Shown piece after piece: positions 62,082 to 64,000 of a stretch of DNA of 64,000 nucleotides. The DNA comes from Hymenobacter lucidus (GTDB lineage Bacteria; Bacteroidota; Bacteroidia; Cytophagales; Hymenobacteraceae), in the NCBI RefSeq assembly GCF_020447265.1, contig NZ_JAJADR010000003.1, forward strand, positions 1-64,000, given 5' to 3'. The notes below the pieces were generated by a model. The model ran no database searches, was not told the origin of the DNA, and was given only the letters and a program-made list of their open reading frames with translations. The translations under genes and the position numbers were made by a program. Every line of letters begins with the position of its first letter. The first letter of the stretch is position 1.

Positions 62082-62912
62082 TTAGCGGAGCTGGTCCAGC
62101 GGCACGGCGTCCATGTCGGTATACTCGCGGTTTTCGCCGGCCATACCCCAGATGAAGGCGTAGTTGCTGGAGCCGCAGCCGGTGTGAATGGACCACGGCG
62201 GCGAGAGGATGGCCTGCTCGTTGCTCACCCACAGCGGGCGGGTTTCGTTGGGCTCCCCCATCATGTGCAGCACGCGCTGCCCCTGGGGCATATTGAAGTA
62301 CAGATAGGCCTCCATGCGCCGGTCGTGCACGTGCGAGGGCATCGTGTTCCAGACCGAGCCGGTTTTGAGTTGCGTCAGGCCCATTACCAGCTGGCAGCTC
62401 TGAATGCCTTCGGCGTAGATGTACTTGTAAATAGTGCGCTGATTGGCCGTTTCCACCGCGCCCATTTCCACCGGCGTGGCTTCAGCCTGGGTTTTAAGCG
62501 TGGTCGGGTGCTGGGCGTGGGCCGGAGCCGAGAGCAGGTAGTAGCGCGCCGGCTCATCGGCCGAATGGCTCAGAAACTGCACGTCCTGGCTGCCTTTGCC
62601 CACGTAGAGACAGTCCTGGTTGCCCAGCTCGTAGGTGGTGCCATCCACCGTCACCTGACCGGCACCGCCCACGTTAAGAATGCCCAGCTCGCGGCGCTCC
62701 AGAAAGTAGTCGGCCTTCAGGTTCGGGGGGCAAGGCAAGGCCAGTGGCTTGTCGGTCGGCACGGCGCCGCCCACAATCATCCGGTCGTAATGGGTGTATA
62801 CCAGGGTAATATCATCAGCCACAAACAGGCTCTCGATCAAAAAATGCTCGCGCAGTTCGGTCGTGTTCATGCCCGCAGTTTCGCGGGGGCTGACGGCATA
62901 GCGTTGGGTCAT
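62082..62912 (-). CDS. kduI: 5-keto-4-deoxyuronate isomerase KduI
   Basis: A 276-residue bicupin isomerase that turns 5-keto-4-deoxyuronate into 2,5-diketo-3-deoxygluconate. Zinc ligands: His194, His196 and Glu201 in PSHVHDRRMEAY, and His243 in SPPWSIHTG. Family motifs RRELGILNVGGAGQVTVDG and GKGSQDVQF are present. The start follows the kduD hairpin by 10 bases. Confidence 0.97.
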   Translation of the reverse strand: MTQRYAVSPRETAGMNTTELREHFLIESLFVADDITLVYTHYDRMIVGGAVPTDKPLALPCPPNLKADYFLERRELGILNVGGAGQVTVDGTTYELGNQDCLYVGKGSQDVQFLSHSADEPARYYLLSAPAHAQHPTTLKTQAEATPVEMGAVETANQRTIYKYIYAEGIQSCQLVMGLTQLKTGSVWNTMPSHVHDRRMEAYLYFNMPQGQRVLHMMGEPNETRPLWVSNEQAILSPPWSIHTGCGSSNYAFIWGMAGENREYTDMDAVPLDQLR

Positions 62913-62920
62913 CGGTGGGT

Positions 62921-63012
62921 CAGTGATTTAGTGAATTAGTGAGTGAATCAGGCTTGGTTGACTTGGTTGATTTAGAAGAAAAAACTCGCTAAATCACTAA
63001 GTCGCTAATTCA
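62921..63012 (-). repeat. Low-complexity inverted repeat between kduD and kduI
   Basis: Left arm 62921-62947 (words of GTGATTTAGTGAATTAG) pairs with the right arm about 62984-63012, with several mismatches. It lies directly after the kduD stop, like the two repeats downstream in the cluster. Confidence 0.6.
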
Positions 63013-63792
63013 CTATCGTCCCATCCAGCCGCCGTCGACGGTGAGGATGGTGCCGTGGACATAATCTGCAGCTTCGGAAGCCAGAAAAACGGTGGGACCT
63101 TTGAAGTCGGCGGGGGTGCCCCAGCGGCCGGCCGGAATGCGGGCCAGAATGCTCTGCGAGCGGTCCGGGTCGTTGCGCAGGGCTTCGGTGTTGTCGGTGG
63201 CAATGTAGCCGGGGGCAATAGCGTTGACGTTCACGCCGCGGCCGGCCCACTCGTTGGCCAGAGCTTTTACCAAGGAGCCAATGGCGCCCTTGCTGGCCGC
63301 ATAGCCCGGCACGTTGATACCACCCTGGAACGTGAGCAGTGAAGCCGTGAAGATGATTTTACCCGACCCCTGCGCCAGCATGCGCCCCCCAATGGCGCGG
63401 GCCAGGCGGAAGGGCGCGTCCAGATTAATATGGAGTACCTCGTCCCAGAGCTCATCTGAATGCTCGGCAGCCGGGGCGCGCTTGATGGTGCCGGCGTTGT
63501 TGATCAGAATATCGATGCGGGGAAAATCCTGCTGCACCTTTTCGATAAAGGCGTCTACCGACTCGCGGCTGCTGAAGTCGGCCTGGTAGGCGTGAAACTG
63601 CCGGCCCAGGGCCTGCACCTGCTGCTCAGTGTCGGAGCCGCTCAGGGCCAGGGTGGCGGAAACGCCGATGATGTTGGCCCCGGCTTCGGCCAGGCCCAGC
63701 GCCATAGCCTGCCCAATGCCCCGGTTGCAGCCCGTGACGAGGGCAAGTTTACCGGCAAGGCTGAAGCTGGAAGAGGAGCTGGGGGTGGACAT
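63013..63792 (-). CDS. kduD: KduD, 2-dehydro-3-deoxy-D-gluconate 5-dehydrogenase (SDR)
   Basis: A 259-residue short-chain dehydrogenase that reduces 2,5-diketo-3-deoxygluconate to KDG. TGCNRGIG is at 20-27 and the catalytic Ser151, Tyr164 and Lys168 are seen in FTASLL and PGYAASKGA; the end is DGGWMGR. Its first place in the cluster and KduI next to it support KduD over a general 2-deoxygluconate dehydrogenase. ATG 63792 was taken in place of an extension. Confidence 0.94.
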   Translation of the reverse strand: MSTPSSSSSFSLAGKLALVTGCNRGIGQAMALGLAEAGANIIGVSATLALSGSDTEQQVQALGRQFHAYQADFSSRESVDAFIEKVQQDFPRIDILINNAGTIKRAPAAEHSDELWDEVLHINLDAPFRLARAIGGRMLAQGSGKIIFTASLLTFQGGINVPGYAASKGAIGSLVKALANEWAGRGVNVNAIAPGYIATDNTEALRNDPDRSQSILARIPAGRWGTPADFKGPTVFLASEAADYVHGTILTVDGGWMGR

Positions 63793-63856
63793 CGGGCGGG
63801 TTGGGTTTGGTAACTTTTTAGGGAATGGCAATCAGTTTCGGGCACTATCTGCCCGG

Positions 63857-63866
63857 AAACCGGTTT
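63857..63866. promoter_or_regulatory. Short palindrome upstream of kduD
   Basis: AAACCGGTTT, a perfect 10-bp palindrome about 65 bases before the kduD ATG. It may be part of a regulator site but is short enough to occur by chance. Confidence 0.3.
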
Positions 63867-63929
63867 GATAAGATTACACGACTGCGCAGGCAAAAGGAAG
63901 AATAGCACAATGTTTATTTGCGCAAACGT

Positions 63930-63949
63930 TATCGGGAACGTTGCCGATA
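63930..63949. promoter_or_regulatory. LacI-type operator palindrome upstream of the uronate operon
   Basis: A 20-bp palindrome, TATCGG-x-AACGTT-x-CCGATA, with only one mismatched pair, centred on CG as in LacI/GalR-family operators. An adjacent GCGCAAACGTT at 63921-63930 repeats the AACGTT core, so a second half-site may overlap. It sits about 140 bases upstream of the kduD ATG, where a uronate-responsive repressor would be expected. Confidence 0.6.
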
Positions 63950-64000
63950 GCGCAATTTCGGCGGGACCGAAACCGGGATTAGGAGAAATTCGGAATAGAA

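Overview
The window is a stretch of a GC-rich Bacteroidota chromosome, most likely Hymenobacter or a close relative in the Cytophagales. The signs are a type IX secretion (T9SS) C-terminal sorting domain, a TonB receptor with STN and carboxypeptidase-regulatory domains, promoters of the TTG-N19-TAnnTTTG type, no clear Shine-Dalgarno sequences before starts, a SUI1/YciH factor, MutS2, and a pirin. This is inference from gene content, not a taxonomic match. Nothing points to a plasmid, prophage or autonomous transposon. Where an ORF could be extended upstream, I chose the start that gives a signal peptide or the family's normal N-terminus.

Layout. 1-9.2 kb: DUF2062 fragment, YihY/BrkB, an O-acyltransferase, a DbpA-like DEAD helicase with two small co-directional genes, MtfA peptidase, an M2 peptidase lipoprotein and a hypothetical gene pair; a 31-bp perfect inverted repeat and two related hairpins lie at 6.0-6.3 kb. 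9.2-11.7 kb: GAF protein, pirin and a self-cleaving XRE/S24 repressor. 11.9-16.3 kb: four tandem, divergent copies of an unrecognised secreted or lipoprotein family behind a DUF2306 membrane protein, the most unusual block here. 16.3-41 kb: mostly housekeeping (RecQ, SusA-like amylase, dehydrogenase, NudK, RNA methyltransferase, sugar transporter, MurB, MutS2, TIGR02757, LysM/RlpA-like protein, KdsB, SUI1, lipid kinase, GAPDH), plus a duplicated secreted OB/FN3 protein of which one copy carries PLD and T9SS domains. 41.3-48 kb: two identical tRNA-Glu genes and a three-gene envelope module (small secreted protein, TonB receptor, MG2/plug-like protein).

48.1-63.8 kb, all on the minus strand, is a pectin and uronate catabolic cluster. 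A CE8-PL10 fusion cuts pectin. KdgF, KduI and KduD convert unsaturated uronate to 2-keto-3-deoxygluconate (KDG). UxaC, UxaB and UxaA convert galacturonate to KDG. KdgK and KDPG aldolase then yield pyruvate and glyceraldehyde-3-phosphate. An ExuT-like transporter imports hexuronate, and fructose-1,6-bisphosphatase plus an aldehyde dehydrogenase sit downstream. A near-perfect 20-bp palindrome before kduD is the likely operator; no regulator and no SusC/SusD pair is inside the window. Three low-complexity hairpins directly follow the stop codons of kduD, uxaA and kdgK and divide the cluster into blocks.
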